A stretch of DNA of 64,000 bases. It comes from Rhizobium leucaenae USDA 9039. Lineage in GTDB: Bacteria > Pseudomonadota > Alphaproteobacteria > Rhizobiales > Rhizobiaceae. The translations under genes were made by a program, and so were the position numbers. Below are positions 44,179 to 53,562 of this stretch, piece after piece. The notes under the pieces were generated by a model that was not told the origin of the DNA, searched no databases, and saw only the letters and a program-made list of their open reading frames with translations. Position 1 is the first letter of the stretch, and each line of letters opens with the position of its first letter. The DNA lies in assembly GCF_000426285.1 (NCBI RefSeq), contig NZ_AUFB01000003.1, forward strand, positions 248,001 through 312,000, in the 5' to 3' direction.

Positions 44179-44892
44179 ATGGTCTCTACACACATTCTCT
44201 CTGCTTATGACGAGGACCTGAAATTCCTGACGCGCCGTATTTCCGAAATGGGCGGCCTGGCGGAGCAGATGGTCAGCGACAGCGTCCGCGCGCTGGTCAA
44301 CGGCGATGCCGCCCTTGCGCAGAAGGTCATCTCCGATGACGTCATTCTCGACCATGCCGAGCGCGAAGTCGGCGACAAGGCGATCGTCACCATCGCTCGC
44401 CGCCAGCCGATGGCTGCCGACCTTCGTGAAATCATGGGCTCCATCCGCATCGCCTCCGATCTGGAGCGCGTCGGCGATCTCGGCAAGAACACCGCAAAGC
44501 GCGTCATCGCAGTGCAGGGCACCGGCGTTCCGCGCCGTCTCGCCCGCGGCATCGAGCATCTCTCCGAACTGGCGCTCGTCCAGCTCAAAGAAGTGCTCGA
44601 CGTCTACACGACTCGTTCGCCTGACAAGGCCGTGTCGATCCGCGAGCGCGACGAGGAAATCGATGCCATGTACACCTCGCTCTTCCGCGAGATGCTGACT
44701 TACATGATGGAAGATCCGCGCAACATCACCACCTGCACGCATCTTCTCTTCTGCGCCAAGAACATCGAGCGCATCGGCGACCATGCCACCAACATTGCCG
44801 AGACGATCTATTACATGGCGACCGGCGCCCAGCCGGAAGGCGAGCGTCCGAAGGACGATACCGCCAACACCGTCGGTGCGGTGACGGAATAA
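44179..44892 (+). CDS. phoU: Phosphate signalling protein PhoU
   Basis: The product has 237 residues: two tandem three-helix PhoU repeats. The metal-cluster motifs are visible as EREVGDK and DLERVGD in repeat one and RDEEID and NIERIGDHATNIAE in repeat two. PhoU links the Pst transporter to PhoR and keeps the regulon off when phosphate is plentiful. It lies 51 bases after pstB with AGGATAG as a ribosome site. Confidence 0.95.
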   Translation: MVSTHILSAYDEDLKFLTRRISEMGGLAEQMVSDSVRALVNGDAALAQKVISDDVILDHAEREVGDKAIVTIARRQPMAADLREIMGSIRIASDLERVGDLGKNTAKRVIAVQGTGVPRRLARGIEHLSELALVQLKEVLDVYTTRSPDKAVSIRERDEEIDAMYTSLFREMLTYMMEDPRNITTCTHLLFCAKNIERIGDHATNIAETIYYMATGAQPEGERPKDDTANTVGAVTE

Positions 44893-44924
44893 AGTAGACG
44901 CCAAGAGAAGGAGACCAGAGGCGC

Positions 44925-45608
44925 ATGGTTCCGAGAGTAGCTGTTGTAGAAGATGAGGAAGCGCTAAGCGTTCTGCTGCGCTATAATCTCGAGGCCGAGG
45001 GCTTCGAAGTCGACACCATCCTGAGAGGCGACGAAGCCGAGCTGCGCCTCCAGGAGCGCATCCCCGATCTTCTGATCCTTGATTGGATGCTCCCTGGCGT
45101 GTCTGGCATCGAGCTCTGCCGCCGGCTGCGTATGCGGCCGGAGACGGAGCGCCTGCCGATCATCATGCTGACCGCCCGCGGCGAGGAAAGCGAGCGAGTG
45201 CGCGGCCTTTCCACCGGCGCGGACGACTATGTGGTCAAGCCGTTTTCGACGCCGGAGCTGATGGCCCGCGTCAAGGCGATGCTGCGACGGGCCCGCCCGG
45301 AGGTTCTGTCCACGGTCCTGCGCTGTGGCGATATCGAACTGGACCGCGAGACCCATCGCGTCCACCGCAAGAGCCGCGAAGTGCGGTTGGGCCCAACCGA
45401 ATTCCGGCTGCTGGAATTCCTGATGTCATCGCCCGGCCGCGTCTTTTCGCGCTCTCAGTTGCTCGACGGCGTATGGGGGCACGATATCTATGTCGACGAA
45501 CGCACCGTCGATGTGCATGTCGGCCGGCTGCGCAAAGCGCTGAACTTCTCCAATATGCAGGATGTCATCCGCACCGTTCGCGGTGCGGGTTATTCCATGG
45601 AGGCCTGA
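44925..45608 (+). CDS. phoB: Phosphate regulon response regulator PhoB
   Basis: The product has 227 residues. The receiver domain has the acidic pair VVEDEE, phospho-acceptor Asp53 (LILDWMLPG), Thr in MLTAR and Lys105 (DYVVKPFS). The C-terminal winged helix of the OmpR type contains LGPTEFRLLEFLMSSPGRVF and the recognition helix DERTVDVHVGRLRKAL. It is the last gene of the cluster and should bind the Pho box before pstS. A terminator follows at once. Confidence 0.96.
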   Translation: MVPRVAVVEDEEALSVLLRYNLEAEGFEVDTILRGDEAELRLQERIPDLLILDWMLPGVSGIELCRRLRMRPETERLPIIMLTARGEESERVRGLSTGADDYVVKPFSTPELMARVKAMLRRARPEVLSTVLRCGDIELDRETHRVHRKSREVRLGPTEFRLLEFLMSSPGRVFSRSQLLDGVWGHDIYVDERTVDVHVGRLRKALNFSNMQDVIRTVRGAGYSMEA

Positions 45609-45651
45609 TCGGGGCAACTCGACCGGCCATCGGACATAAGGGTGGAAACAG

Positions 45652-45676
45652 AAAACGGGCCTTTCGGCCCGTTTTT
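45652..45676. terminator. Bidirectional terminator between phoB and gcrA
   Basis: AAAACGGGCC, loop TTTC, GGCCCGTTTTT. The A-run and T-run on either side allow use by both convergent genes. Confidence 0.9.
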
Positions 45677-45694
45677 CATATGGTTAGCACTGAT

Positions 45695-46219
45695 TTAGTG
45701 CGCGGCCCGACGCCGGTCATGCGCCGGCTGGTAGGCCAGCCGCTGATGGTAGGTGCAGTAGGGCGAAGAGTCCGGGCTGTCGTTGCCGCAGAAGTGAAAA
45801 TCGTCCTTCAGCGGGTCGCCGACCGGCCACTTGCATGTGCGCTCTGTGAGCTCCGTCAGGCCGAGGCGGCGCGAGATCGGAACGACCACATTGGCGGCCG
45901 GGCGATACTCGATCTCATGGACCGTATCGATCTCGACTTCTTCCTTGAGCATCGTCGCACCCTGCTGGCGGGCAACCGTGCGGGTTGCAACCCGCGAGGC
46001 GTAATTCGGCGCCCGCGGCGCCGAGGTATTGCGCTTCGGCGCTCGAGCTGCGGTTGCTGCGCCACCGGCCTTCGCTCGGCCCGGCAGGCTCAAGCGATGC
46101 ACTTTGCCGATGACGGCATTACGGCTGACACCACCGAGCTGTGCCGCGATCTGGCTGGCGCTCAAACCTTCGGACCACAGCTTTTTCAGCTTTTCGACGC
46201 GTTCGTCTGTCCAATTCAT
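45695..46219 (-). CDS. gcrA: Cell cycle regulator GcrA
   Basis: The product has 174 residues. The N-terminal DNA-binding domain (MNWTDERVEKLKKLWSEGLS, then QLGGVSRNAVIGKVHRL) is the GcrA signature; the middle is Ala/Arg/Pro-rich and disordered, and the C-terminus carries a Cys/His set (CKWPVGDP, FHFCG, PYCTYH) that contacts RNA polymerase sigma70. GcrA activates promoters that carry methylated GANTC sites. Its own upstream region has a dense GANTC cluster. It is transcribed alone. Confidence 0.95.
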   Translation of the reverse strand: MNWTDERVEKLKKLWSEGLSASQIAAQLGGVSRNAVIGKVHRLSLPGRAKAGGAATAARAPKRNTSAPRAPNYASRVATRTVARQQGATMLKEEVEIDTVHEIEYRPAANVVVPISRRLGLTELTERTCKWPVGDPLKDDFHFCGNDSPDSSPYCTYHQRLAYQPAHDRRRAAH

Positions 46220-46643
46220 GCCCTGTCTCCGCTGTCGCGTTTCTGATGGCAGAATCCCTCACCATTGCCTCGCATTGGGTCGAGGCGTGAAACGCTTAAA
46301 AATTGTGGTGACTAGTTCCGCCGCATGCAGTCTAGTAATTGGTTTTTAACCTAGTGTGAGGCTGACTCCGTGACAAGAGTCGCGCGAATCTTGAGGAATC
46401 GATTTCGAGGTTTTCCCCAACTTGCTATACGTGAGTGGCATTTATGCAATATAAGTTGCCGACGAGATGCCCTCCACCAAGAGGCGCTCTGCCGCACCTG
46501 CTAAATCGCTAGTTTTGTTGACATCGCAGTGCAAAACATCAATAGTGCCCATGCCGCCGAGAGGCGGCATTTTGATTTTCCAGGGCCCGTTTCACGCGAA
46601 GGAAACGATCGGCCCTAAAAGTTGTGATCGAGGAGAATGCGCC
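46220..46643. promoter_or_regulatory. gcrA/argD divergent region with a GANTC (CcrM) cluster
   Basis: Four GANTC sites lie within 37 bases: GACTC 46364-46368, GAGTC 46377-46381, GAATC 46386-46390 and 46396-46400. A fifth, GAATC, is at 46252-46256. CcrM methylates this motif once per cell cycle, and methylation state is known to affect gcrA, ctrA and dnaA promoters in Caulobacter. The remaining sequence up to argD contains AGGAGAAT as the argD ribosome site and a CCGCCG/CGGCGG type hairpin near 46555-46570. Confidence 0.65.
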
Positions 46644-47843
46644 ATGGCTGAAACCGCGCCGCTTTATGACACCTACATGCGTGCTCCGCTGCGGTTCGAG
46701 CGAGGCGAGGGCGTGTGGCTGATCACGGAGACCGGCGAGCGCTATCTCGATTTCGCAGCCGGCGTCGCGGTGAATTCGCTTGGCCACGCTCATCCCCATC
46801 TGGTTGCAGAGCTGAAGTCGCAGGCAGACAAGGTCTGGCACCTGTCCAACCTCTACGAGGTGCCCGGCCAGGAGAAATTGTCGAAGCGCCTGACGGACGC
46901 CACCTTCGCCGACAAGGTGTTCTTCACCAATTCCGGAGCCGAGGCGCTGGAATGCGCCATCAAGACGGCGCGTCGCTACCAGTTCTTCAAGGGGCATCCC
47001 GACAGATACCATATCATCACCTTCGAAGGCGCCTTCCATGGCCGCACGATCGCGACGATCGCTGCCGGCGGCCAGGAGAAATACCTGGAAGGTTTCGGCC
47101 CGAAGGCCCCCGGCTTCGACCAGGTGCCTTTCGGCGATCTCGACGCCGTGCGTGCCGCCATTACCGGTGCTACGGCTGCGATCCTGATCGAGCCGGTGCA
47201 GGGCGAGGGCGGTATCCGCCCGGCGACCAACGAGTTCCTGCGCGGCCTGCGTCAGATCTGCGACGAGCATGGCCTGCTTCTGGTCCTCGACGAGGTTCAG
47301 TCCGGCGTCGGCCGTACCGGCAAGCTCTTCGCCCATGAATGGGCCGGCATAACGCCTGACATCATGGCCATTGCCAAGGGCATCGGCGGCGGCTTTCCGC
47401 TCGGCGCCTGCCTCGCGACTGCCGACGCTGCCTCGGGCATGAAGGCGGGCACGCATGGTTCGACCTATGGCGGCAATCCGCTCGCCATGGCAGTCGGCAA
47501 CGCCGTGCTCGATGTCGTGCTGGCGGATGGTTTCCTTCAGCATGTGCGCGATGTGGCCTTGGTCTTCCGCCAGGGCCTGGCCTCGCTCAAAGATCGTTTT
47601 CCGGATATTATCGAGGATGTCCGCGGAGAAGGGCTGCTGCTCGGCGTGAAGGCCGCCATTCCGCAGTCGGACCTGCTGCAGGCGATCCGGGCTGAGCATC
47701 TGCTGGGTGTGCCGGCCGGCGACAACGTCATCCGTCTGCTGCCGCCGCTGGTGGTCACGGCCGAAGAGGCGCGCGAAGGCCTTGCCCGTATCGAACGTGC
47801 TGCAGAATCTCTGCGCGCCGCCCGCGTCAAGAAGTCGGCTTGA
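46644..47843 (+). CDS. argD: Acetylornithine aminotransferase
   Basis: The product has 399 residues. I start it at ATG 46644 (AGGAGAAT upstream); the longer frame has no support. It is a class III PLP enzyme of arginine synthesis that transfers the amino group to N-acetylglutamate semialdehyde. [15 protein letters not shown] binds the PLP phosphate, [18 protein letters not shown] holds the ring Asp, and the Schiff-base lysine is in [13 protein letters not shown]. It is followed by argF and hslO on the same strand with short gaps, so the three may share a transcript. Confidence 0.95.
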   Translation: MAETAPLYDTYMRAPLRFERGEGVWLITETGERYLDFAAGVAVNSLGHAHPHLVAELKSQADKVWHLSNLYEVPGQEKLSKRLTDATFADKVFFTNSGAEALECAIKTARRYQFFKGHPDRYHIITFEGAFHGRTIATIAAGGQEKYLEGFGPKAPGFDQVPFGDLDAVRAAITGATAAILIEPVQGEGGIRPATNEFLRGLRQICDEHGLLLVLDEVQSGVGRTGKLFAHEWAGITPDIMAIAKGIGGGFPLGACLATADAASGMKAGTHGSTYGGNPLAMAVGNAVLDVVLADGFLQHVRDVALVFRQGLASLKDRFPDIIEDVRGEGLLLGVKAAIPQSDLLQAIRAEHLLGVPAGDNVIRLLPPLVVTAEEAREGLARIERAAESLRAARVKKSA

Positions 47844-47916
47844 GTTCAACGCCTGCTGATCGGGGCGCTTTTGCCCTCACAGCGGGCGTTATCATTTCTG
47901 GAGTACAGGTAGGGAC

Positions 47917-48834
47917 ATGGCTTCACCGAAACACTTTCTCGATCTCTCGGCCATCGCGGCTGCCGACCTGCGCAGCATCATCGACGATGCCATCGTGCGA
48001 AAGCAGGCGCTGAAGACCGGTGCGGCGGACAAGCCGCTGGCCGGCAAGATGCTGGCGATGATCTTCGAGAAGCCATCCACCCGCACCCGCGTTTCCTTCG
48101 ACGTCGGCATGCGCCAGCTCGGCGGCGAGACGCTGTTCCTGTCGGGTACGGAGATGCAGCTCGGCCGCGCCGAGACGATCGGCGATACGGCGAGAGTGCT
48201 GTCACGCTATGTCGACGCCATCATGATCCGCACGACCGAACATTCGCGTCTGTTGGAACTCGCCCAACACGCGACCGTGCCCGTCATCAACGCTCTGACC
48301 GACGATACGCATCCCTGCCAGATCATGGCAGACATCATGACTTTCGAGGAGCATCGCGGCCCGATCAAGGGCAAGACCATCGCCTGGACCGGCGACGGCA
48401 ACAACGTGCTGCATTCGCTGGTCGAAGGGGCTGCCCGTTTCGGCTATCGCATGAACATGGCCGTACCCCTTGGTTCTGAGCCCAAGGATCACTATCTGAA
48501 CTGGGCCCGCAACGAGGGCGCCGAAATCATGCTCTCGCATGATGCCGACCGTGCGGTCGCCGGCGCCGATTGCGTGGTAACCGATACCTGGGTTTCCATG
48601 AATCAGGAGCACCGGGCCCGCGGTCACAACGTCTTCCAGCCCTATCAGGTCAACGCGGCTTTGATGGCACAGGCCGGCAAGGACGCGTTGTTCATGCATT
48701 GCCTGCCCGCCCATCGCGGGGAGGAAGTGACGGACGAGGTGATCGACGGTCCGCAATCCGTTGTTTTCGATGAGGCGGAAAACCGCCTTCATGCGCAAAA
48801 ATCGATTCTTGCTTGGTGCCTGGGCGCGATCTGA
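47917..48834 (+). CDS. argF: Ornithine carbamoyltransferase
   Basis: The product has 305 residues. It makes citrulline from ornithine and carbamoyl phosphate. The carbamoyl-phosphate motif is [13 protein letters not shown] (about 50-62), the second contact is HPCQIMADI, and the ornithine motif is [13 protein letters not shown]. The gap to argD is 73 bases. Confidence 0.96.
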   Translation: MASPKHFLDLSAIAAADLRSIIDDAIVRKQALKTGAADKPLAGKMLAMIFEKPSTRTRVSFDVGMRQLGGETLFLSGTEMQLGRAETIGDTARVLSRYVDAIMIRTTEHSRLLELAQHATVPVINALTDDTHPCQIMADIMTFEEHRGPIKGKTIAWTGDGNNVLHSLVEGAARFGYRMNMAVPLGSEPKDHYLNWARNEGAEIMLSHDADRAVAGADCVVTDTWVSMNQEHRARGHNVFQPYQVNAALMAQAGKDALFMHCLPAHRGEEVTDEVIDGPQSVVFDEAENRLHAQKSILAWCLGAI

Positions 48835-48881
48835 GGATATAGAACCGCGTTTGATGTCGCGGGCGCAGTAGGAGTAGAGCA

Positions 48882-49871
48882 ATGGCGGAAAGTGCAGCCT
48901 CGCTGGGTCAATTCGATTTTGCCGGCGACGATCATGTCGTTCCCTTCCAGGTAGAGGGTCTGGATGTCCGCGGCCGCGCCGTGCAGCTCGGGCCGCTGTT
49001 GGACGCTATTCTCGCCCGGCACAGCTATCCGGCTCCTGTCGCGCGGTTGCTAGCCGAGGCGGTGGTGCTGACGGTATTGCTTGGCACGTCGCTGAAGTTC
49101 GAGGGCAAGTTCACCGTACAGACGAAGAGCGACGGGCCGGTCGACCTTCTGGTCGCCGACTTCTCGACGCCGGAGAACGTCCGTGCCTATGCCCGCTTCG
49201 ATGACGAGGCGCTGGCCAAGGCCGTGGCTGCCGGCAAGACCGAACCGGAACAGTTGCTCGGCAAGGGCGTCCTCGCCTTCACCATCGATCAGGGTCGCTT
49301 TACCCAGCCTTATCAGGGGATTGTTGCGCTCGACGGTGCGTCGCTCGAAGAGATCGCCGGCACCTATTTCCGCCAGTCGGAACAGATCCCGACGCGTGTT
49401 CGTCTGGGCGCTGCCGAATTGTTCGACCGCGACGAAGCCGGCAAGCCGCGCCATCGCTGGCGGGCCGGCGGTCTTGTCGCGCAGTTCCTGCCGGAAGCAC
49501 CGGAGCGCATGCGCCAGCCGGACCTTCACGGCGGCGACGGCGACACGAGCGTGCGCGCACACGTCGAAGATGATGCATGGGCGGAAGCCCGCACGCTGGT
49601 CGAGACAATCGACGCGGACGAACTGACCGACCCGCAGGTCGGCACCGAGCGTTTGCTGTTCCGCCTCTTCCATGAGCGCGGCGTGCGCGTTTACGAGCCC
49701 AAGGCTGTCTTCGACCGCTGCACCTGTTCGCGCGATAAGCTGAAGGGCGTGTTGCAGGGCTTTTCCGCCGAGGAGATCGAAGCGAGCCAAGACAATGGCG
49801 AAATCGCCGTCACCTGCGAATTCTGTTCGACGACCTATCGCTTCGAGGTTTCCGAAGTCGCGGACGCCTGA
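48882..49871 (+). CDS. hslO: Redox-regulated chaperone Hsp33
   Basis: The product has 329 residues, somewhat longer than E. coli Hsp33 (292) because of insertions around residues 160-225. The C-terminal zinc-binding redox switch is complete: CTCSR and, about 30 residues on, CEFC. Oxidation frees the four cysteines and turns the protein into an ATP-independent holdase. It follows argF by 47 bases; the argF-hslO order is common in Rhizobiales. Confidence 0.94.
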   Translation: MAESAASLGQFDFAGDDHVVPFQVEGLDVRGRAVQLGPLLDAILARHSYPAPVARLLAEAVVLTVLLGTSLKFEGKFTVQTKSDGPVDLLVADFSTPENVRAYARFDDEALAKAVAAGKTEPEQLLGKGVLAFTIDQGRFTQPYQGIVALDGASLEEIAGTYFRQSEQIPTRVRLGAAELFDRDEAGKPRHRWRAGGLVAQFLPEAPERMRQPDLHGGDGDTSVRAHVEDDAWAEARTLVETIDADELTDPQVGTERLLFRLFHERGVRVYEPKAVFDRCTCSRDKLKGVLQGFSAEEIEASQDNGEIAVTCEFCSTTYRFEVSEVADA

Positions 49872-49965
49872 ACAATTTCAGGAAGAATGCGGGATAGTTT
49901 TCCGCTTGGAATTGCGGCGAGCAAAGATGAAACGGTGTTGCGGTTCCGCGAAAAGCTGAACCGCT

Positions 49966-50358
49966 TCAGTTCAGCGTCCGCAGCAGGTTGGGCGTATCCA
50001 GCGAAAAGGCGGGGATTTTGACGTGGAAAAGCTTTCCGTCGTCCGTCTCCATCTGGTAATGGCCGAACATCATGCCCGAGGGCGTATCGAGCGGGCAACC
50101 CGAGGAATATTCATAGGTATCGCCGGGCTGCAGTCTCGGCTGCTCGCCCACGACACCGGGTCCGGTCACCTCGTCCACCATGCCATTCTGGTCGGTGATG
50201 TGCCAATAGCGCGTCACCAGCCGGACGGAGACGGTCGAGTGGTTGGAAATGACGATGCGGTAACCCCAGACGTAGCGGTCGTCTTCTGGATCGGATTGCT
50301 CCTCCAGATAAAAGGGTTCGACAACAACTTCGATGTCGTGTGTTAGTGCGCGATACAT
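49966..50358 (-). CDS. apaG: ApaG (DUF525) protein
   Basis: The product has 130 residues when started at ATG 50358 ([11 protein letters not shown]). It is a single fibronectin-III-like domain with the family motifs [24 protein letters not shown] and [20 protein letters not shown], and the C-terminal MFGHYQM. ApaG is linked to cobalt and magnesium tolerance, but its biochemical role is not settled. It is convergent with hslO. Confidence 0.93.
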   Translation of the reverse strand: MYRALTHDIEVVVEPFYLEEQSDPEDDRYVWGYRIVISNHSTVSVRLVTRYWHITDQNGMVDEVTGPGVVGEQPRLQPGDTYEYSSGCPLDTPSGMMFGHYQMETDDGKLFHVKIPAFSLDTPNLLRTLN

Positions 50359-50683
50359 GCCTGACACCTTGGTCATTACTCCGAAACGTCGCGCGTCCAA
50401 ACGAACGCACAAAGGACGCTCCAGCATTTTAAATCTAGGGCACCTTATCCGCTTTCTATGATCCCACGGAAAGCGGGATACTTAGGGGTATCCTATAAAG
50501 CGACCTCTTCCGTCAAGGAATGGATTGGTGAAAACGCCTTTGACGGATTAAACCCTTCGGATTTTCAGATGTTAGGACTAACTCTAAAGGTTAATCGTCC
50601 GCGGTCGAAAGTATAGGCGCACGGTCTGTTTTCAAGACGTGTAAGCCCGCCCGAACAATATTCGGGCGGGCTTGGGTAGAACG
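50359..50683. other. Gap between apaG and metZ
   Basis: This gap holds the apaG promoter region and, near metZ, a strong hairpin (separate entry). The stretch 50440-50640 is AT-richer and contains no frame of interest. Confidence 0.4.
50643..50673 (-). terminator. Hairpin at the end of metZ
   Basis: AAGCCCGCCCGAA pairs perfectly with TTCGGGCGGGCTT around CAATA, 11 bases after the metZ stop. The T-run is short. Confidence 0.75.
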
Positions 50684-51868
50684 TCAGGCGGAAACCTGCG
50701 CTAGTGCGCGGGCGAAATCCTCGACCAAATCTTCGCCGTCTTCGATTCCGGCGGAGAAGCGCACCGTTCCAGGCGAAATACCGAGCTCGGCACGGGCCTC
50801 GTCGGTGAGATTCTTGTGCGTGGTGGTGGCCGGATGGGTGATCAGGCTCTTGGAGTCGCCGAGATTGTTGGAAATCTTGACGATCTCCAGCGCGTTCTGC
50901 AGCTTGAAGGCCGCTTCCTTGCCACCCTTCAGTTCGAAAGCCACCAGCGTCGAGCCGCCGGTCATCTGCTTGGCGATGATGTCTGCCTGCGGATGGTCCT
51001 TGCGGCCGGGATAGATCACCTTGCCGACCTTACCCTGGTCGGCGAGGAAGTCGGCGATCTTGGCTGCGTTCTGCGTCTGCTGCTTGACGCGCAGCGGCAG
51101 CGTTTCGATGCCCTTCAGCAGCGTCCAGGCAGTGAACGGCGACATGGCCGGGCCGGTATGGCGGAAATAATCGTGCAGGTTCTCGTCGATCCACTGCTTG
51201 TCGGAGAGGATGACGCCGCCGAGCGAACGGCCCTGGCCGTCGATGTGCTTGGTGGCGGAATAGACGACGATGTGCGCACCGAGCTCCAGCGGCTTCTGGA
51301 ACAGCGGCGTCGCGAAGACGTTGTCGACCACGACCTTGGCACCGATCTGATTGGCAAGCTTGGCGACGGCAGCGATATCCACCACTTCCAGCGTCGGATT
51401 GGTCGGGCTTTCCAGGAAGAATACCTTGGTGTTCGGCTGGATTGCCTTTTCCCAGTTCTCGATGATGCGGCCGTCTACCAAAGTGCACTGGATGCCGTAT
51501 TTCGGCGCCAGCGTCTCGACGACCCAGCGGCAGGAGCCGAAGAGGGCGCGGGCTGCCACGATATGATCGCCGGCCTTTAGCTGGCAAAGGATGGCGGCGG
51601 CAACGGCGGCCATGCCGGAAGCGGTGGCGCGGGCATCTTCGGCGCCTTCCAGAGCGCACATGCGCTTCTCAAACATGTCGTTCGTCGGGCTGCCGTAACG
51701 GGCGTAGATGAAGCCGTCGGTCTCACCCTTGAAACGGGCCTCGGCTGCTTCCGATGTGTCGTAGACGAAGCCTTGCGTCAGATAGATTGCTTCGGAGGTC
51801 TCGCCGAATTGCGAACGGAGCGTTCCGCCGTGAACGAGCTGGGTTGCGGGGCGCCAAGTCTTGCTCAT
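50684..51868 (-). CDS. metZ: O-succinylhomoserine sulfhydrylase
   Basis: The product has 394 residues when started at ATG 51868. It is a PLP enzyme of the Cys/Met metabolism family that makes homocysteine from O-succinylhomoserine and sulfide. The Schiff-base lysine is in VYSATKHIDGQG, with the substrate contacts YARYGSPTND and RFSAGIEDGEDLVEDF at the C-terminus. A SAM-II riboswitch and terminator precede it, so methionine synthesis is switched off when SAM is abundant. Confidence 0.92.
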   Translation of the reverse strand: MSKTWRPATQLVHGGTLRSQFGETSEAIYLTQGFVYDTSEAAEARFKGETDGFIYARYGSPTNDMFEKRMCALEGAEDARATASGMAAVAAAILCQLKAGDHIVAARALFGSCRWVVETLAPKYGIQCTLVDGRIIENWEKAIQPNTKVFFLESPTNPTLEVVDIAAVAKLANQIGAKVVVDNVFATPLFQKPLELGAHIVVYSATKHIDGQGRSLGGVILSDKQWIDENLHDYFRHTGPAMSPFTAWTLLKGIETLPLRVKQQTQNAAKIADFLADQGKVGKVIYPGRKDHPQADIIAKQMTGGSTLVAFELKGGKEAAFKLQNALEIVKISNNLGDSKSLITHPATTTHKNLTDEARAELGISPGTVRFSAGIEDGEDLVEDFARALAQVSA

Positions 51869-51888
51869 GCCATCACCACTTTCAAAAC

Positions 51889-51918
51889 AAAAAAACCGGT
51901 CGCGAAAGCAGACCGGTT
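51889..51918 (-). terminator. Riboswitch-controlled terminator before metZ
   Basis: On the minus strand AACCGGTC, nine-base loop, GACCGGTT, then seven T. It lies between the SAM-II aptamer and the metZ start, the right place for transcription attenuation. Confidence 0.88.
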
Positions 51919-51925
51919 TAACCCC

Positions 51926-51985
51926 GGTCCTTTTAGCCACTTGTTTAACGTGGCTGCAAGCCGACCGGCCAAATCACCACGGGAT
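51926..51985 (-). promoter_or_regulatory. SAM-II riboswitch
   Basis: Read on the minus strand, CCCGTGGTGATTTGGCCGGT, then CGGCTTGCAGCCACGTTAAA, then CAAGTGGCTAAAAGG matches the SAM-II (metA-type) aptamer of alphaproteobacteria: P1 around CGTGGTGATTTGG, the GCAGCCACG arm, and the pseudoknot strand near GCTAAAA. It binds S-adenosylmethionine and controls metZ here. Confidence 0.92.
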
Positions 51986-52161
51986 AAGTTGCAATACTGC
52001 CGTTGACCGCTTGCGTCAATTCCCCGAGTTTGGTTTTGTCTGCGGCAAATTACTGCCCATGCGTCCGTCAGAATGCGCAGAGGTCACAGTAACGTTTTGA
52101 ACGGCGCATATCAGGCAAGTCTATTTCGACCTGCTGGGTCATGCGCTGGGAAAGAGGCATG

Positions 52162-53253
52162 ATGGCTCGCACTACTGGAATTTTGGCCGATCGCGCCATT
52201 GCGGCGCTCTTCGAAGCGGGGCGGCTGACGAGCGAGAAGGAACTCGACGTCGATCAGATTCAGCCGGCAAGCCTTGACCTGAGGCTTGGCTCGCATGCCT
52301 TCCGTGTGCGCGCCAGCTTCATGCCCGGCCCATCGCATCTCGTCGCCGACAAGCTCGACCGGCTGAAGCTGCATGTGGTCGATCTCTCGGAAGGCGCGGT
52401 GCTGGAAACCGGTTGCGTCTACATCGTGCCGCTGATGGAGCGGCTTGACCTGCCGCCCGATATGTCCGCTTCCGCCAATCCGAAAAGCTCGACCGGCCGT
52501 CTGGATATCTTCACCCGCGTCATCACCGATCGTGCGCAGGAATTCGACAAGATCCCGGCCGGCTATTCCGGCCCGCTCTATCTCGAAATCAGCCCGCGCA
52601 CCTTCCCCATCGTCGTGCGCCGCGGCTCGCGCCTGTCGCAGATCCGCTTCCGCGTCGGCCAAGCCATGCTCTCCGAGCCGGAGCTGCTGGCGCTGCACGA
52701 GAGCGAGACGCTGGTCGCCAGCAAGAAGCCGAACGTCACCGGCGGCGGCATAGCGCTGTCGATCGATCTTGCCGGCGATAAGGAAGGCCTGATCGGCTAT
52801 CGCGGCAAGCACCACACCGCAGTCGTCGATGTCGACAAGAAGGCCCAGCACGATATCTTCGATTTCTGGGAGCCGCTCTACAGCCGCGGCCGCACCGAAC
52901 TGATCCTCGATCCGGATGAATTCTATATTCTGGTCTCGCGCGAAGCCGTTCATGTGCCGCCGCACTATGCCGCCGAAATGACGCCCTTCGATCCGCTGGT
53001 CGGCGAATTCCGCGTTCATTACGCCGGCTTTTTCGACCCCGGCTTCGGCCACGCACCCACCGGCGGTCGCGGCAGCCGCGCCGTGCTGGAAGTGCGCAGC
53101 CACGAAGTCCCCTTCATCCTCGAAGACAGCCAGATCGTCGGCCGCCTGGTCTACGAGCACATGCTGGAACAGCCCTCCAGCCTCTACGGCTCCGGCCTCG
53201 GCTCCAACTATCAGGCGCAGGGCCTGAAGCTGTCGAAGCATTTCCGGCTGTGA
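52162..53253 (+). CDS. dcd: dCTP deaminase, double-length form
   Basis: The product has 363 residues from ATG 52162 (AAAGAGG upstream; ATG 52159 is the alternative), almost twice the E. coli enzyme (193). It deaminates dCTP to dUTP for thymidylate supply. Two dUTPase-like domains can be seen: the first with IQPASLDLRLGSHAFRV and SSTGRLDIFTRVITD, with RRGSRLSQIRF, the second with GKHHTAVVDVDKK and EFRVHYAGFFDPGFGH. The long form is the norm in Rhizobiales. The only neighbour of note is tRNA-Gly downstream. Confidence 0.9.
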   Translation: MARTTGILADRAIAALFEAGRLTSEKELDVDQIQPASLDLRLGSHAFRVRASFMPGPSHLVADKLDRLKLHVVDLSEGAVLETGCVYIVPLMERLDLPPDMSASANPKSSTGRLDIFTRVITDRAQEFDKIPAGYSGPLYLEISPRTFPIVVRRGSRLSQIRFRVGQAMLSEPELLALHESETLVASKKPNVTGGGIALSIDLAGDKEGLIGYRGKHHTAVVDVDKKAQHDIFDFWEPLYSRGRTELILDPDEFYILVSREAVHVPPHYAAEMTPFDPLVGEFRVHYAGFFDPGFGHAPTGGRGSRAVLEVRSHEVPFILEDSQIVGRLVYEHMLEQPSSLYGSGLGSNYQAQGLKLSKHFRL

Positions 53254-53311
53254 TCGCCTATTTGGCGGCCTTGACACAGGCCGCCAACTGTTGGACACCT
53301 CTGAATGTCAG

Positions 53312-53385
53312 GCGGGTGTAGCTCAATGGTAGAGCAGCAGCTTCCCAAGCTGAATACGAGGGTTCGATTCCCTTCACCCGCTCCA
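53312..53385 (+). tRNA. tRNA-Gly (CCC)
   Basis: Acceptor GCGGGTG/CACCCGC, D-arm AGCTCAATGGTAGAGC, anticodon loop TTCCCAA (anticodon CCC, reads GGG), T-loop GGTTCGATTCC, and an encoded CCA. No integrase lies beside it. Confidence 0.95.
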
Positions 53386-53562
53386 GAATCCACAAAACAT
53401 CCTTATCACGTCAAAAATGTCATCTCCGCCTTCGGCGTTTAAGCCGGTTCTTCGCTGAAACGGCGGACGGGCGAGGTGTACTGCCGCGTCGCCACGAAAC
53501 CCGCCTTCATTCAGGTTAATGCCAGACATTCATGCCAGAAGGTCATCCCTGAACTGGAACGA

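Noticed and set aside
43219..44904. 561-codon minus frame opposite pstB and phoU
   Set aside because: Antisense shadow; pstB and phoU are certain.
53386..53562. Attachment site downstream of tRNA-Gly
   Set aside because: No duplicated tRNA end and no mobile genes follow.
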